Shown here piece after piece: positions 1-9,230 of a DNA stretch of 34,543 bases. The position numbers were made by a program, and so were the translations under genes. This stretch comes from Bacteroidales bacterium (GTDB lineage Bacteria; Bacteroidota; Bacteroidia; Bacteroidales; UBA7960). How positions within the stretch are numbered: position 1 is the stretch's first letter; each line of letters opens with the position of its first letter. The notes under the pieces were generated by a model. That model was not told the DNA's origin. It saw only the letters and a list, made by a program, of their open reading frames with translations, and made no database searches. The stretch is from the NCBI GenBank assembly GCA_007118135.1, contig SKSE01000056.1:1-34543 (forward strand), given 5' to 3'.

Positions 1-2463
1 GATTATTCAACCCGGGGGGTGGAATTTATTACCGGGGGTGTTGAAGCAATTGATCAGTGGGAATCTTTTCCTGTTCTTGGTTCTGAAAGTGAGCTGGCTG
101 CAGAAGAGCCATACTGGTGGACTCTCCCGGATGGTAAAAGCCTGATGGCTCTTTTCAGGGATAACCGCAGGAGCGGGTACCTGTACCGTTCATTTTCAAT
201 TGATAATGGTCGTAACTGGAGCCGACCCGTTCAAACAGATTTTCCTGATGCCCGTTCAAAGTTCAACGGTCTCCGGTTAAGTGACGGAAGGTATGTTCTG
301 GTTTCCAATCCTCATCCAAGAAAAAGAGATCCGCTTACAATATCCATTAGTGACGATGGAATGGTTTTCACCAAAATGGGTTACCTCGTTGGGGGACGTC
401 ATATTGATTATCCTCATGTAATTGAACATGATGGGTTTCTGTATATTGCCTTTGCAGGTTCTGCAAAGCAGATGATAGAGGTGCTTAAGATAAGGATTGC
501 AGAGTTGGATTCAGTATTTAGTAATTTTTCTTATCAGGCTGTTTCCCAGCCGGAAGTAAAAACAAATTCGGTTGGGATGGAACTGGTTAAAATTAACTCC
601 GGATCTTTTATTATGGGCTCAGAGGAAGGGGAATATGATGAAAAACCTGTAAGAAAGGTTAACATTTCCAATCCCTTTTATATGAGTTCTACGCCGGTAA
701 CAAATGTCCAGTATGAACAATTTGACCCGCATCACAGAATGCTGAGGGGAAAGCGGGGACTTTCGAATGAAGATAACGAAGCCGTTGTTTATGTTAGCTG
801 GTATGATGCGGTAGCGTTCACCGAATGGTTAAGCATAAAAGAAGGGAAACCTTACCGGCTTCCTACCGAAGCGGAATGGGAATATGCTTGCAGGGCAGGA
901 ACGGAAACCCTTTATAATACAGGCGACAGTCTGCCTGTTATCTATCACCTGAATCAAAGGAATGTATGGTACCCGAAAGAGGTTCCGTTAACCGTAGGAA
1001 AAACTCCCCCAAATCCATGGGGTTTGTATAATATGCATGGGCTGGTTGAAGAATGGTGCCTGGATTGGTATGGGCCTTATACAGGTGATGAGCTCATTGA
1101 TCCGTTTGCTTATCATGATAGTGATTTCAGGGTCACCAGGGGTGGCAGTCACAATACCGACCCTGTTTTTTTGAGAAGTGCCAACAGAATGGGGATGATA
1201 CCGGAGAATAAACATTTCCTTACCGGCTTCCGGGTAGTTCAGGCTGAAATGCCGGCCAGGCTGACAGTGGAAAGGGGAGATGTAAAAAAATGGGCTGAAC
1301 AGGTGATCCAGTCTCCGTCTGACTGGACCTCCCGCATTGATATGGATGAACCCTATTTCAGTGAACCGATATATTTTCAGAAAATTCCTTACGGTTCAGA
1401 TGGACCACTTTATTCGCAGCATAATCACTGCCCTGATATTACACCTCTTCCTAATGGAGACCTTTTTGCTACATGGTATACAACTGTTACCGAACAGGGA
1501 CGGGAACTGGCGGTAGCTGCAAGCCGGTTAAGGAGTGGAGCAGATGAGTGGGATGAACCGGACCTGTTTTACAAAGTACCCGACAGGAATATGCACGCCA
1601 CCTCAATATTGTGGGATCGTTCAGGAGACCGGATTTACCATTTCCAGGGCATGGCGGTCAGCTATGGCTGGGGAGATCTTGCTCTGTTTATGAGAACCAG
1701 TGAGGATAATGGGTTGACCTGGTCGAAACCTCACTGGATCAATCATGAGCATGGTTTGCGGAATATGCCCATTGCCGGTGCTTTTAAAACATCTGAAGGA
1801 GCTATCATTGTGCCCTGCGATGCCGTTACCGGAATGGAAGGAGGTTCCGCCATTCATATCAGCATCGATAATGGTATCACATGGAATGATCCGGGGGCAG
1901 GAACTCCGCGACCGGAATTTGATGAAGGAAAAACCGGTGGCACAATAGCAGGAATTCATGCAGGATTGGTTGAACTCAAAGACGGGTCATTGATGGCATT
2001 GGGCAGGGGTAATAACATTAATGGATATATGCCAATGAGCATATCTGAAGACATGGGTAGATCGTGGACCTACTCGGCCAGTCCTTTTCCCCCGATTGGC
2101 GGTGGTCAGAGACTGGTCTTGATGAGGCTTAAGGAAGGCCCGCTTTTTTTTGCTTCCTTCACAGGCCTTCATGATGATGAAAAGGGAATGGAATTTACGG
2201 ATAAAGAAGGGAATAAATACACAGGTTACGGATTATTTGTGGCCCTTTCTTATGATGAAGGAAAAACATGGCCTGTAAGAAAACTTGTAACACCAGGCGA
2301 AGGAGAGTTTGATGGAGGCGCGTGGACAGGAGAATTCGTAACAGACGATGCCCGGGCAGAACCCCGGGGTTACCTGGCTGCTACACAATCTCCTGATAAT
2401 ATTATTCATCTGATCTCCAGCAGGCTGCATTACAGATTTAATCTTGCCTGGATTGAAGAGTGA
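1..2463 (+). CDS. Sialidase-like / FGE-like / sialidase-like fusion protein, 5' end outside window
   Basis: The reading frame is open from base 1, so the true start lies upstream; the GTG at base 19 is only the first start-like codon. The visible protein has three parts. About 150 residues resemble the end of a sialidase-like beta-propeller with an Asp-box (SIDNGRNWS). An FGE-sulfatase/SUMF1-type domain follows, roughly bases 560-1240, with NSVGMELVKINSGSFIMGS, LPTEAEWEYACRAG and RGGS. A second sialidase-like propeller fills the rest, with Asp-boxes SEDNGLTWS, SIDNGITWN, SEDMGRSWT and SYDEGKTWP. Sialidase-fold proteins in such loci act outside the cytoplasm on glycans, but the substrate cannot be read here. 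The FGE-like part lacks the cysteine pair of true formylglycine-generating enzymes after RGGS (about base 1138), so it is more likely a binding or structural domain. A remnant of a DHDPS-family gene follows. I am sure of the domains, not of the activity. Confidence 0.85.
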   Translation, partial: DYSTRGVEFITGGVEAIDQWESFPVLGSESELAAEEPYWWTLPDGKSLMALFRDNRRSGYLYRSFSIDNGRNWSRPVQTDFPDARSKFNGLRLSDGRYVLVSNPHPRKRDPLTISISDDGMVFTKMGYLVGGRHIDYPHVIEHDGFLYIAFAGSAKQMIEVLKIRIAELDSVFSNFSYQAVSQPEVKTNSVGMELVKINSGSFIMGSEEGEYDEKPVRKVNISNPFYMSSTPVTNVQYEQFDPHHRMLRGKRGLSNEDNEAVVYVSWYDAVAFTEWLSIKEGKPYRLPTEAEWEYACRAGTETLYNTGDSLPVIYHLNQRNVWYPKEVPLTVGKTPPNPWGLYNMHGLVEEWCLDWYGPYTGDELIDPFAYHDSDFRVTRGGSHNTDPVFLRSANRMGMIPENKHFLTGFRVVQAEMPARLTVERGDVKKWAEQVIQSPSDWTSRIDMDEPYFSEPIYFQKIPYGSDGPLYSQHNHCPDITPLPNGDLFATWYTTVTEQGRELAVAASRLRSGADEWDEPDLFYKVPDRNMHATSILWDRSGDRIYHFQGMAVSYGWGDLALFMRTSEDNGLTWSKPHWINHEHGLRNMPIAGAFKTSEGAIIVPCDAVTGMEGGSAIHISIDNGITWNDPGAGTPRPEFDEGKTGGTIAGIHAGLVELKDGSLMALGRGNNINGYMPMSISEDMGRSWTYSASPFPPIGGGQRLVLMRLKEGPLFFASFTGLHDDEKGMEFTDKEGNKYTGYGLFVALSYDEGKTWPVRKLVTPGEGEFDGGAWTGEFVTDDARAEPRGYLAATQSPDNIIHLISSRLHYRFNLAWIEE

Positions 2464-2498
2464 GAATTATTGCAAAACAGGGATTTAACAGCATTTGA

Positions 2499-2729
2499 GG
2501 CGTATTTAACCCGGGTTCAAAGGGTGAAATTGCCAGCTTGAGCTACAGTCTTAGAATCGAGTTGATTGAACGCACATGTTATTTTGTTAAAGGGCGAGTG
2601 CCGGTTCTGGCCGGGATAACCGATTCCGATTTTTCAGAAAGCCTTAATCTGGCCAGGGTAGCAGCAGAAAGCGGTGCAGATGCAGTTAAGAATTTACTTA
2701 AGGAGTTGGATTATTTGAAATTGATGTAA
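2499..2729 (+). pseudogene. Remnant of a DHDPS/N-acetylneuraminate lyase family gene
   Basis: The frame reads GVFNPGSKGEIASLSYSL, then RIELIERTC, VKGRVPVLAGITDSDF, SLNLARVAAESGADAV and finally KNLLKELDYLKLM before a stop. The first part matches the DapA/NanA family stretch around the GTTGE motif and the following helix and strand (the usual form is like GxxGIFxLGTTGExxSLSYxLR). The final part looks like the family's C-terminal tail. The middle of the barrel, including the catalytic lysine, is missing, and so is the N-terminus. An ATG-free 63-codon frame could be read from TTG at 2538, but it would not fold as an aldolase. It sits directly after a sialidase-like gene, where an acylneuraminate or keto-deoxy-sugar aldolase would make sense. 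An internally deleted relic is my reading. Confidence 0.65.
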
Positions 2730-2743
2730 ATAATATTAAATAC

Positions 2744-4822
2744 ATGGATAACAGAAGAAGCTTTTTAAAAAGGATCTCACTACTTATTTCTGGTAACCTC
2801 TTTGCTCCGGTTATCTATTCAAATTTCAAACCCAGTGAATACCTGCAAGGAATTAAGTTACGAAGTACCAGCCAGATTATTGATTCCGGTTTATTATCCG
2901 GTTATGTCAATGATTTTAACCGCTTGGACGATGAGATTTACAAGCAGTCTTTTCCTAATTCCATGGCATTGGACTTCCTGCAAAACAATATACCACTGTT
3001 CGAATGTCCTGATAAGGAAATAGAAAAGACATATTATTTCCGTTGGTGGGCTTTCAGGAAGCATCTCCGGCATACAGAAGACGGGTGGGTTATTACTGAG
3101 TTTTTGCCAGAGATGGGGCATGCCGGAAAGCACAACACAATATCCTGTCCGGCCGGTCATCAGTTCAGAGAAGGAAGATGGCTTCATTCACAAAAATTTC
3201 TTGATGACTATGCCGTATTCTGGTTCCGGAAAGGGGGCAATATTCGCAGCTATAGTTTCTGGGTAGCAGATTCGGTTTTTGAATATTCGAAGGTTACAGG
3301 AGATTTTTCACTTGCCAGGGAGTTGTTGCCGGATATGGTTGAAAACTATATGGAATGGGAAAAATCCAGGCTCGATCCGAACGGATTGTACTGGCAGATT
3401 GATGTTAGGGATGGAATGGAGGTGAGCATAAGCGGAAGCGGTTACCGGGCAACCATCAACAGTTATCAGTATGGAGATGCCATAGCTATCGCAAAGATTG
3501 CAGAAATTTCAGGGCTTTATGATCTGGCGGGCAGGTTTCGTCAGAAAGCAGCCGGCATACGACATCTGTTAAATAAGTATTTGTGGGATGATACTTCGGC
3601 TTTTTATAAGGTTGGAATACGCACCACAGAGCAGGATCCAATGCCTGCAGGAATTTTGTCATGGAGAGTTAACAATGATGCGGAGCTTACACAGAAAGCA
3701 CTACCCTCGTCTTCCCATTCGGCAGATGAAGAGGGTCTCAATGCCCTGAAAAATAATCAGGATCCAGCATCATCGGGCGATACATCAGTATCCAGGATGA
3801 CACTTTTTCCCCGGAAAGGGGAGGCAGAATGGGTTCAATATGATTTTGAGAAGCCTGTTGATGTTAACAGTTTGCAGGTTTACTGGGCCCAGGATGAAAA
3901 TCACACTTTACCACGTGAATGGCGGGCATTTTACCGTAGGGATAACGATTGGCATCCGGTTCCTGCAAGAGTTCGTAACAGGGTAGGGGCCAATAGTTTC
4001 ATTTCTTTGCCCATGGATCAGATTACCACAACTGGTCTCAGATTGGAGGTTGTATGCCAGGGTACTATTCCGGTTATCGAAAACCATGGACTGCATCTTA
4101 CTGATGTAAGGGAATTGCATGGCTATACTCCCTGGTATTTTGAAAGGCTTGCTGAAGATAGAATGGCAGTAGCATGGCAGCAATTAATGGACGAGGATGG
4201 TTTTTATGCCCCATTTGGTCCAACTACTGCAGAGCAAAGACACCGGGGGTTTAAGGTTTCGTACATCGGTCATCCATGTCAATGGAACGGTCCGAGCTGG
4301 CCCTTTTCAACAGCCATAACACTTACGGCATTGGCTAATCTGCTGAATAGCAAACCACAATCTTATATCACTAAAGCAGATTATCTCAAGGTTTTAAGGA
4401 ATTATGCCTTAAGTCACCGGATTATCAATGATGGTCAAAAGAAGTGCTGGATTGATGAAAACCTGAATCCCTTTACAGGAGACTGGATAAGCCGGACTAT
4501 GTTACAGCGCTGGGGTCAGAAACCTGTTGAACGGGGGAAAGATTACCTTCATTCGTCATTTTGTGATTTGATTATTAGCGGGTTAATAGGAGTAAGGCCG
4601 CAACCTGACAGCAGGGTTGTTGTAAATCCGCTGGTGCCTGATGATTCATGGGACTGGTTTTGCCTCGACCGTGTTCCTTACCATGACAGAATGCTTACCA
4701 TTATTTGGGATAAGGAGGGTAACCGGTATGGCAGGGGTAAAGGGTTGACCATAATGGCAGATGGAGAGATAATTGCAAGTTCCAGGGAGCTCCGGAGGCT
4801 GGATGTAAACTTACCCGGGTAA
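2744..4822 (+). CDS. Exported (alpha/alpha)6 glycoside hydrolase (MGH1/GH63-like) with inserted discoidin-like domain
   Basis: A 692-residue protein. The N-terminus (MDNRRSFLKRISLLISG) is a good twin-arginine signal, so export is probably by Tat. Residues about 90-300 and 460-690 look like the toroid of MGH1/GH63-type glycosidases: a tryptophan-rich start (FRWWAFRKHLRH), WQIDVRDGMEVSISG, WNGPSWPFSTAI and HSSFCDLIISGLIGVRP. Between them, about residues 325-450, is a jelly-roll segment (SSSHSADEEGLNALKNNQDP, then WVQYDFEKPVDVNSLQVYW). It resembles the F5/8-type C-like module also seen attached to GH127-type proteins. The segment probably binds sugar. The likely role is trimming an oligosaccharide in the periplasm; linkage and sugar cannot be predicted. 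It starts 14 bases after the DHDPS relic and shares strand with the LamG-sialidase gene downstream. Confidence 0.8.
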   Translation: MDNRRSFLKRISLLISGNLFAPVIYSNFKPSEYLQGIKLRSTSQIIDSGLLSGYVNDFNRLDDEIYKQSFPNSMALDFLQNNIPLFECPDKEIEKTYYFRWWAFRKHLRHTEDGWVITEFLPEMGHAGKHNTISCPAGHQFREGRWLHSQKFLDDYAVFWFRKGGNIRSYSFWVADSVFEYSKVTGDFSLARELLPDMVENYMEWEKSRLDPNGLYWQIDVRDGMEVSISGSGYRATINSYQYGDAIAIAKIAEISGLYDLAGRFRQKAAGIRHLLNKYLWDDTSAFYKVGIRTTEQDPMPAGILSWRVNNDAELTQKALPSSSHSADEEGLNALKNNQDPASSGDTSVSRMTLFPRKGEAEWVQYDFEKPVDVNSLQVYWAQDENHTLPREWRAFYRRDNDWHPVPARVRNRVGANSFISLPMDQITTTGLRLEVVCQGTIPVIENHGLHLTDVRELHGYTPWYFERLAEDRMAVAWQQLMDEDGFYAPFGPTTAEQRHRGFKVSYIGHPCQWNGPSWPFSTAITLTALANLLNSKPQSYITKADYLKVLRNYALSHRIINDGQKKCWIDENLNPFTGDWISRTMLQRWGQKPVERGKDYLHSSFCDLIISGLIGVRPQPDSRVVVNPLVPDDSWDWFCLDRVPYHDRMLTIIWDKEGNRYGRGKGLTIMADGEIIASSRELRRLDVNLPG

Positions 4823-4911
4823 CACTATAACCCATGGTACATTAATTTTTAGGTTATATCCAATGCCGTTACATTGCAAATGATCGTGGATCCGTAACTA
4901 AACAACAAGAT

Positions 4912-7023
4912 ATGAGAAGTCAAATCACAATCCTGTTAACTCTTGCTATTTGTTTGGTGGCATCTGATCCGGTAATCACCGGTCAGGAATTTAAGCGCTT
5001 AACGATCAGTAATCAGGAATTGCAAGGTAATCCGGGGTTTACCAGACCCGGAGTTAATTGCAAAGGAGTGAATTTAGGAAGTAATGGTCAGTCAGACACA
5101 AATATATCGTACGAAGAACCTGATGAACCAGATCAGCATCTTGTTGCCAGATGGTGCTTTGAAAGTGGTCTAACTCCCCTGGATGACAGTTCCCCAGCAG
5201 GACTGAATAATAAATTGAGTGTTTCGGGCAATATCCGTTTTGAGGATGGTATTGCTAAGTTTCCTTTCAGGGAAAACGGGGCAGGTCTGAAGACTTCTTC
5301 AGGTCTGCAAATGCCTCCGGGGTCTGCTATGACATTATGGGTCCGCTTTAAGGTGAGTCAGGCGCCTTCTGACACCATATGGCTTCTTGATAAGGGTTTT
5401 TTCACAACTCGTAACCGGTCACTTGGCATCTATTTAGCTCCTGATAGGACAGTGGACTACCGGATGATTGTCGGCACTAAATTTTCGGATGATGGTTTCA
5501 GATCAAAAAGTTTTACTGAAGTGGATACTTCTGAGAATCCTCCGGCAGGTTTATGGATACAAGTCGCGCTTGTAATTGATAAACAAGAAAATTTGATGAA
5601 CGGCAGATTGTATTATCGCACCGAGCATACCAATATGCCTAATCATTGGAATTTACTTGGTATATACTGTAATATGGGGAATATATTCCGTTCTGATGCC
5701 AGCCTTTTTATTGGTAACAATCCTGAGCTTAAGCAATTATCATCGGAATTATGGATTGATGAGTTAAGAATTTATGACTGTGCCTTCTCTATAGATGAGC
5801 TTTTTAATATATGGCCTGTATTGGGAGCATATCCCGAAATATCAGGAAAGGTGCCCGGTTCGGTAGTTGATTACCTTCCTTCTGAATCAGGCTTTTACCT
5901 TGGATCACCTTCAATTATCATTATGCCTGACGGAAGCTATGTTGCCAAGGCTGATGAATTTGGCCGGTCAGCAGAAGGAGCCATTACCAGGGTGTATCGA
6001 TCGCTTGATAATGGTAAGACCTGGAAGATGATCACACGCGTTGATGGTATGTTCTGGTCTAATCTTTTTTACCATGATGGGGCACTCTATATGATGGGAA
6101 CAAATATGGGGCACGGAAGCGGACAATGTATCATCCGCAGATCGGAGGATGCTGGTTTTACCTGGACAGTCCCAAAAGATGAGAACAGTGGAATTCTTTT
6201 ACCTGATATTCCCTACCATACAGCACCTATGCCAATGGTAATCCATAATGGCCGTATATGGAGAAGCATGGAGGATGAAAAAGGGAAGCCCTATAATCAT
6301 TGGGGACCAAGATTCAGGGCTTTCATGATGAGTGCACCTTTGGATTCGGACCTGCTTAAGGCCTCAAGCTGGACATCCTCTGTACGACTTAATTATAATC
6401 CGGAATGGCTGGACGGGCGGTTCAGGGGATGGCTTGAGGGGAATGCAGTTGTTGATCCTGAGGGAAATATAGTAAATATCTTAAGGACTGATTTTCGTCC
6501 TGAGGGCGGAAAAGCTGCAATTATAATGTATAGTGAAGATGGTAAAGAAGCTTTTTTTGATCCTGATAAAGATTTTATTGATCTGCCGGGAGGGTCTAAA
6601 AAGTTTTTCATTAGATATGATGAAAAATCAGCACATTACTGGGCCTTGTCCAATGCTATCCTGCCTAAGCACGCTGGCTATGTATCTGAGGAAGCAAAGG
6701 ATTTTATAAGAATAAATTCCGCACCCCGGCATAACCCTGGTGGAAGGCATTCATTCAGCAATCCAGAGAGGTTGAGAAATACAATTGTTTTGATGATTTC
6801 CAAAGATTTACGTGCGTGGGATATAGTGGATATTGTGCTGTACCATCCTGATGTCAGTAAACACGGGTTTCAGTATCCTCATTTTGTATTTGATGGTGAT
6901 GACATAATATTCCTTTCACGCACTGCATATGATGATGGAAGAGGTGGGGCCGATAACCAGCATAATGCAAATTTCATTACATTTCACCGTATAGCCAATT
7001 TCCGGAAATTGGCAGCTCATTAA
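4912..7023 (+). CDS. Secreted LamG plus sialidase-like (BNR) protein
   Basis: A 703-residue protein with a hydrophobic N-terminal signal (about residues 5-24). Residues about 70-300 form a LamG/concanavalin A-like beta-sandwich (ALTPLDDSS-type start, MTLWVRFKV, DELRIYDCAFS end). Residues about 310-700 form a sialidase-like propeller with Asp-boxes SLDNGKTWK and SEDAGFTWT. LamG domains of this kind usually bind glycan, and the propeller carries any catalytic function. The order (LamG then propeller) is the reverse of the minus-strand protein at 7302-9098, so they are probably separate family members and not recent copies. It lies 89 bases after the (alpha/alpha)6 glycosidase and could share its transcript. 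True sialidase activity is uncertain because the catalytic arginine triad and Tyr/Glu pair were not assigned by alignment. Confidence 0.85.
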   Translation: MRSQITILLTLAICLVASDPVITGQEFKRLTISNQELQGNPGFTRPGVNCKGVNLGSNGQSDTNISYEEPDEPDQHLVARWCFESGLTPLDDSSPAGLNNKLSVSGNIRFEDGIAKFPFRENGAGLKTSSGLQMPPGSAMTLWVRFKVSQAPSDTIWLLDKGFFTTRNRSLGIYLAPDRTVDYRMIVGTKFSDDGFRSKSFTEVDTSENPPAGLWIQVALVIDKQENLMNGRLYYRTEHTNMPNHWNLLGIYCNMGNIFRSDASLFIGNNPELKQLSSELWIDELRIYDCAFSIDELFNIWPVLGAYPEISGKVPGSVVDYLPSESGFYLGSPSIIIMPDGSYVAKADEFGRSAEGAITRVYRSLDNGKTWKMITRVDGMFWSNLFYHDGALYMMGTNMGHGSGQCIIRRSEDAGFTWTVPKDENSGILLPDIPYHTAPMPMVIHNGRIWRSMEDEKGKPYNHWGPRFRAFMMSAPLDSDLLKASSWTSSVRLNYNPEWLDGRFRGWLEGNAVVDPEGNIVNILRTDFRPEGGKAAIIMYSEDGKEAFFDPDKDFIDLPGGSKKFFIRYDEKSAHYWALSNAILPKHAGYVSEEAKDFIRINSAPRHNPGGRHSFSNPERLRNTIVLMISKDLRAWDIVDIVLYHPDVSKHGFQYPHFVFDGDDIIFLSRTAYDDGRGGADNQHNANFITFHRIANFRKLAAH

Positions 7024-7122
7024 TTATCTTATCAGTGTCATTAGCATAATGAACAACAGATCCATTAACTCCCTAATTAATAGGCTGATTTTACCTTTAT
7101 GGTTTAGCATTTGCACAGGTCC

Positions 7123-7188
7123 GGAGAACTGGAAAGAGAGAAAGTTAATAATTTACTTGAGGAACTGGATTATTATGAATTAATTAAC
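7123..7188 (+). pseudogene. Possible C-terminal remnant of a second DHDPS-family gene
   Basis: In the 278-base gap between two convergent sialidase-like genes, one frame reads GELEREKVNNLLEELDYYELIN. It parallels the tail of the relic at 2499-2729 (VKNLLKELDYLKLM) and resembles the C-terminal helix of DapA/NanA-type aldolases. A stop lies a few codons upstream, so it is not part of an intact gene. As with the first relic, it follows a sialidase-like gene. The match is short and mostly helix-forming residues, so chance is possible. I see nothing else in the gap. Confidence 0.4.
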
Positions 7189-7301
7189 ACTGATATCTTA
7201 TTTTTTATCCGGGCAATTGCGGTTATATTAATAATTTAAAGGAACAATTATATATTCTCCTATACCTCCCATGGTGAACTATCCTTATATTTTGTAATAG
7301 T

Positions 7302-9098
7302 TTATTGCTTTTGAAGCTGAACTAAATGGCTTTGATGATTTCCTATAAGCTCTGTATTCATCAAAGGCCTGTTATAGATCCTGAGGTTTGACAGTCGCCC
7401 CAATCCTCTTAGCACTCCAGTACCTAACTGACCAATTTCGATTTTGTTAAAATCAAAATCTGCAAAATCGGCCCTGTAACGCCCCCAGCCATACTGGCGA
7501 AAATCCTTTCCATTGTTTACTACTCCGTCCACTACAAACTGAATAATTCCAGGCCCATTGTCGGCAGTAACAGATACTGAATGCTCATTATAAGTACTAA
7601 TAATTCCCGGGTCAGAGCGCCATGAGTCAGTTATCTCACCGTCATTGAGAACTACCTCAACCGATCCATATTCGGCTGTTTTGAGTTGCAGAGTTTTACC
7701 ATTTTCATCAGTGGCTTCCAGGATTACCTGACCCGGTGTAATATCCACCAGTTCAAAATTTAAATCTATGGTGAAACCTTTCTTCAGCTGATGTGTCTCC
7801 GGCGTCGATAAACTTAATTCACTTCCCGGTTCAAGGTGGCTTTCAGCCCATTCACCCAATAATCCATCTCTGGTAACGAAATCCCGATCGAATTGCGACC
7901 AGAGGGTATTCAGAAACTCTGCGGGAATTGAATGGACCCTCGCTTCTTCCTTATTTGTTTCAGTGATCCAGTACCTGCCATCCTGCTCGATAAGATCCGG
8001 ATAGCTCATTCGAATATTTAAATTGTCTTCATATAGAAGTATCTCCGGCTGACCCCAGACAATTCTGCCATCTTTTTCAATTCCACCGCTGATCCATGCA
8101 GGATTTCTGTTCATGTAATCCCTGCCACCATGATTGTGATACCAGAAGAGGTATTTCCCATTGCTGGTTTTCCATATTCGTGGACATGCCCGTGGGTTTT
8201 TCAGCTTTACTCCGTGTTCATACCTGGGGATCTGTGGCAAAGTCCATGAATACCCCCCATCATAGGAATATGATTCAGCAGGATAGCCTGAAACAGTCCT
8301 GTGCATAGAGTATAAAGTACCATTACTCATCTGAAAAATATTATGCTCCGCATTAATCGGCCCCAGCATATCATTTTTTACCCCGGTTTGTGAATCAGGA
8401 AGCATAAGCCAATTGAGTTTGTCGGGATTTCTCTCACTGTTAATATTATCAGATTTGAAAAACCAACCCTCACTATTATCGAGAAGGTGTTTTCCAACTT
8501 TGGAAAACGCAAACATCATACCGCCGGCAATATCAATAGGCTTGCCAATACCCCAAAACATCTGAACTTCCCCTCCCCAGTCATTGTTATAATCAACTTC
8601 TGTTTTTGGCATATCCAGCCGGTATCTTTCAGACCATGTTTTCCCATCATCATCGGAATACTTAAAGCAATACCATCCTAAAACATCTTCTCTTATAATG
8701 TTACCGTTAAGCTCGAAAATTTTATCACCATTGAATACATAAAATACATATATCCTGCCATAATCTGTCAGGTAGGGCATAGCCCATGAGGCAGATTCAC
8801 GACGGGGGTTTTCAATTCTGACAGTATCGGACCATGTTTTTCCCTGGTCCTCACTTATGCTGCTTACGATATGCTGTCCTGCGGTGCCTTCCTCGCCGGC
8901 ATTTGTTGTAAAAACAGCTAGCCATTTACCATTTTCAAGTACGACTACGTAAGGCTGGTCGGAGTATCCATAAGCGTAGATTAGATCTCCATGCTTTGCA
9001 TTTCTCCAGTCAAACTCACCCGCATGGTTATTACCAATAATGAAAACATTTATTAATATCATTATAGTGAAGAAGCAGAAATTGTTTTTTAGTTTCAT
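7302..9098 (-). CDS. Secreted sialidase-like (BNR) protein with C-terminal LamG domain
   Basis: A 598-residue protein starting with a signal peptide (MKLKNNFCFFTIMILINVF). Residues about 25-420 are a sialidase-like propeller with Asp-boxes SEDQGKTWS, SDDDGKTWS and SYDGGYSWT. Residues about 435-590 are a LamG-like sandwich ending in RLSNLRIYNRPLMNTEL. It is the last gene of the minus-strand run sulfatase, sulfatase, GH29 fucosidase, this gene, and ends convergently with the plus-strand LamG-sialidase gene. A decayed copy of its 3' end lies upstream at 10671-10745. The substrate is unknown; the neighbours suggest a fucosylated, sulfated glycan, so the enzyme may be a sialidase-fold hydrolase of another specificity. 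Confidence 0.85.
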   Translation of the reverse strand: MKLKNNFCFFTIMILINVFIIGNNHAGEFDWRNAKHGDLIYAYGYSDQPYVVVLENGKWLAVFTTNAGEEGTAGQHIVSSISEDQGKTWSDTVRIENPRRESASWAMPYLTDYGRIYVFYVFNGDKIFELNGNIIREDVLGWYCFKYSDDDGKTWSERYRLDMPKTEVDYNNDWGGEVQMFWGIGKPIDIAGGMMFAFSKVGKHLLDNSEGWFFKSDNINSERNPDKLNWLMLPDSQTGVKNDMLGPINAEHNIFQMSNGTLYSMHRTVSGYPAESYSYDGGYSWTLPQIPRYEHGVKLKNPRACPRIWKTSNGKYLFWYHNHGGRDYMNRNPAWISGGIEKDGRIVWGQPEILLYEDNLNIRMSYPDLIEQDGRYWITETNKEEARVHSIPAEFLNTLWSQFDRDFVTRDGLLGEWAESHLEPGSELSLSTPETHQLKKGFTIDLNFELVDITPGQVILEATDENGKTLQLKTAEYGSVEVVLNDGEITDSWRSDPGIISTYNEHSVSVTADNGPGIIQFVVDGVVNNGKDFRQYGWGRYRADFADFDFNKIEIGQLGTGVLRGLGRLSNLRIYNRPLMNTELIGNHQSHLVQLQKQ

Positions 9099-9168
9099 AA
9101 TTAAAATATTAGTGATACTTTTCAGGTAATCAATTGAATACTCAATTTGTTATTTGTTTCTTAACCCG

Positions 9169-9222
9169 TGTTTGAAATTCCATTGACGAATAATGCAGTA
9201 CACCATTGACCCTGTTTGAAAT
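9169..9222. repeat. Two short motifs each repeated in direct orientation upstream of the sialidase-LamG gene
   Basis: The 132-base gap between the fucosidase and the sialidase-LamG gene holds TGTTTGAAAT at 9169-9178 and again at 9213-9222, and CCATTGAC at 9180-9187 and again at 9203-9210. The order is A-B-B-A with every copy in the same orientation, so this is not a hairpin. It could be a regulator site pair or the leftover of a small duplication. The function is unknown. Confidence 0.45.
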
Positions 9223-9230
9223 AAAAAGAT

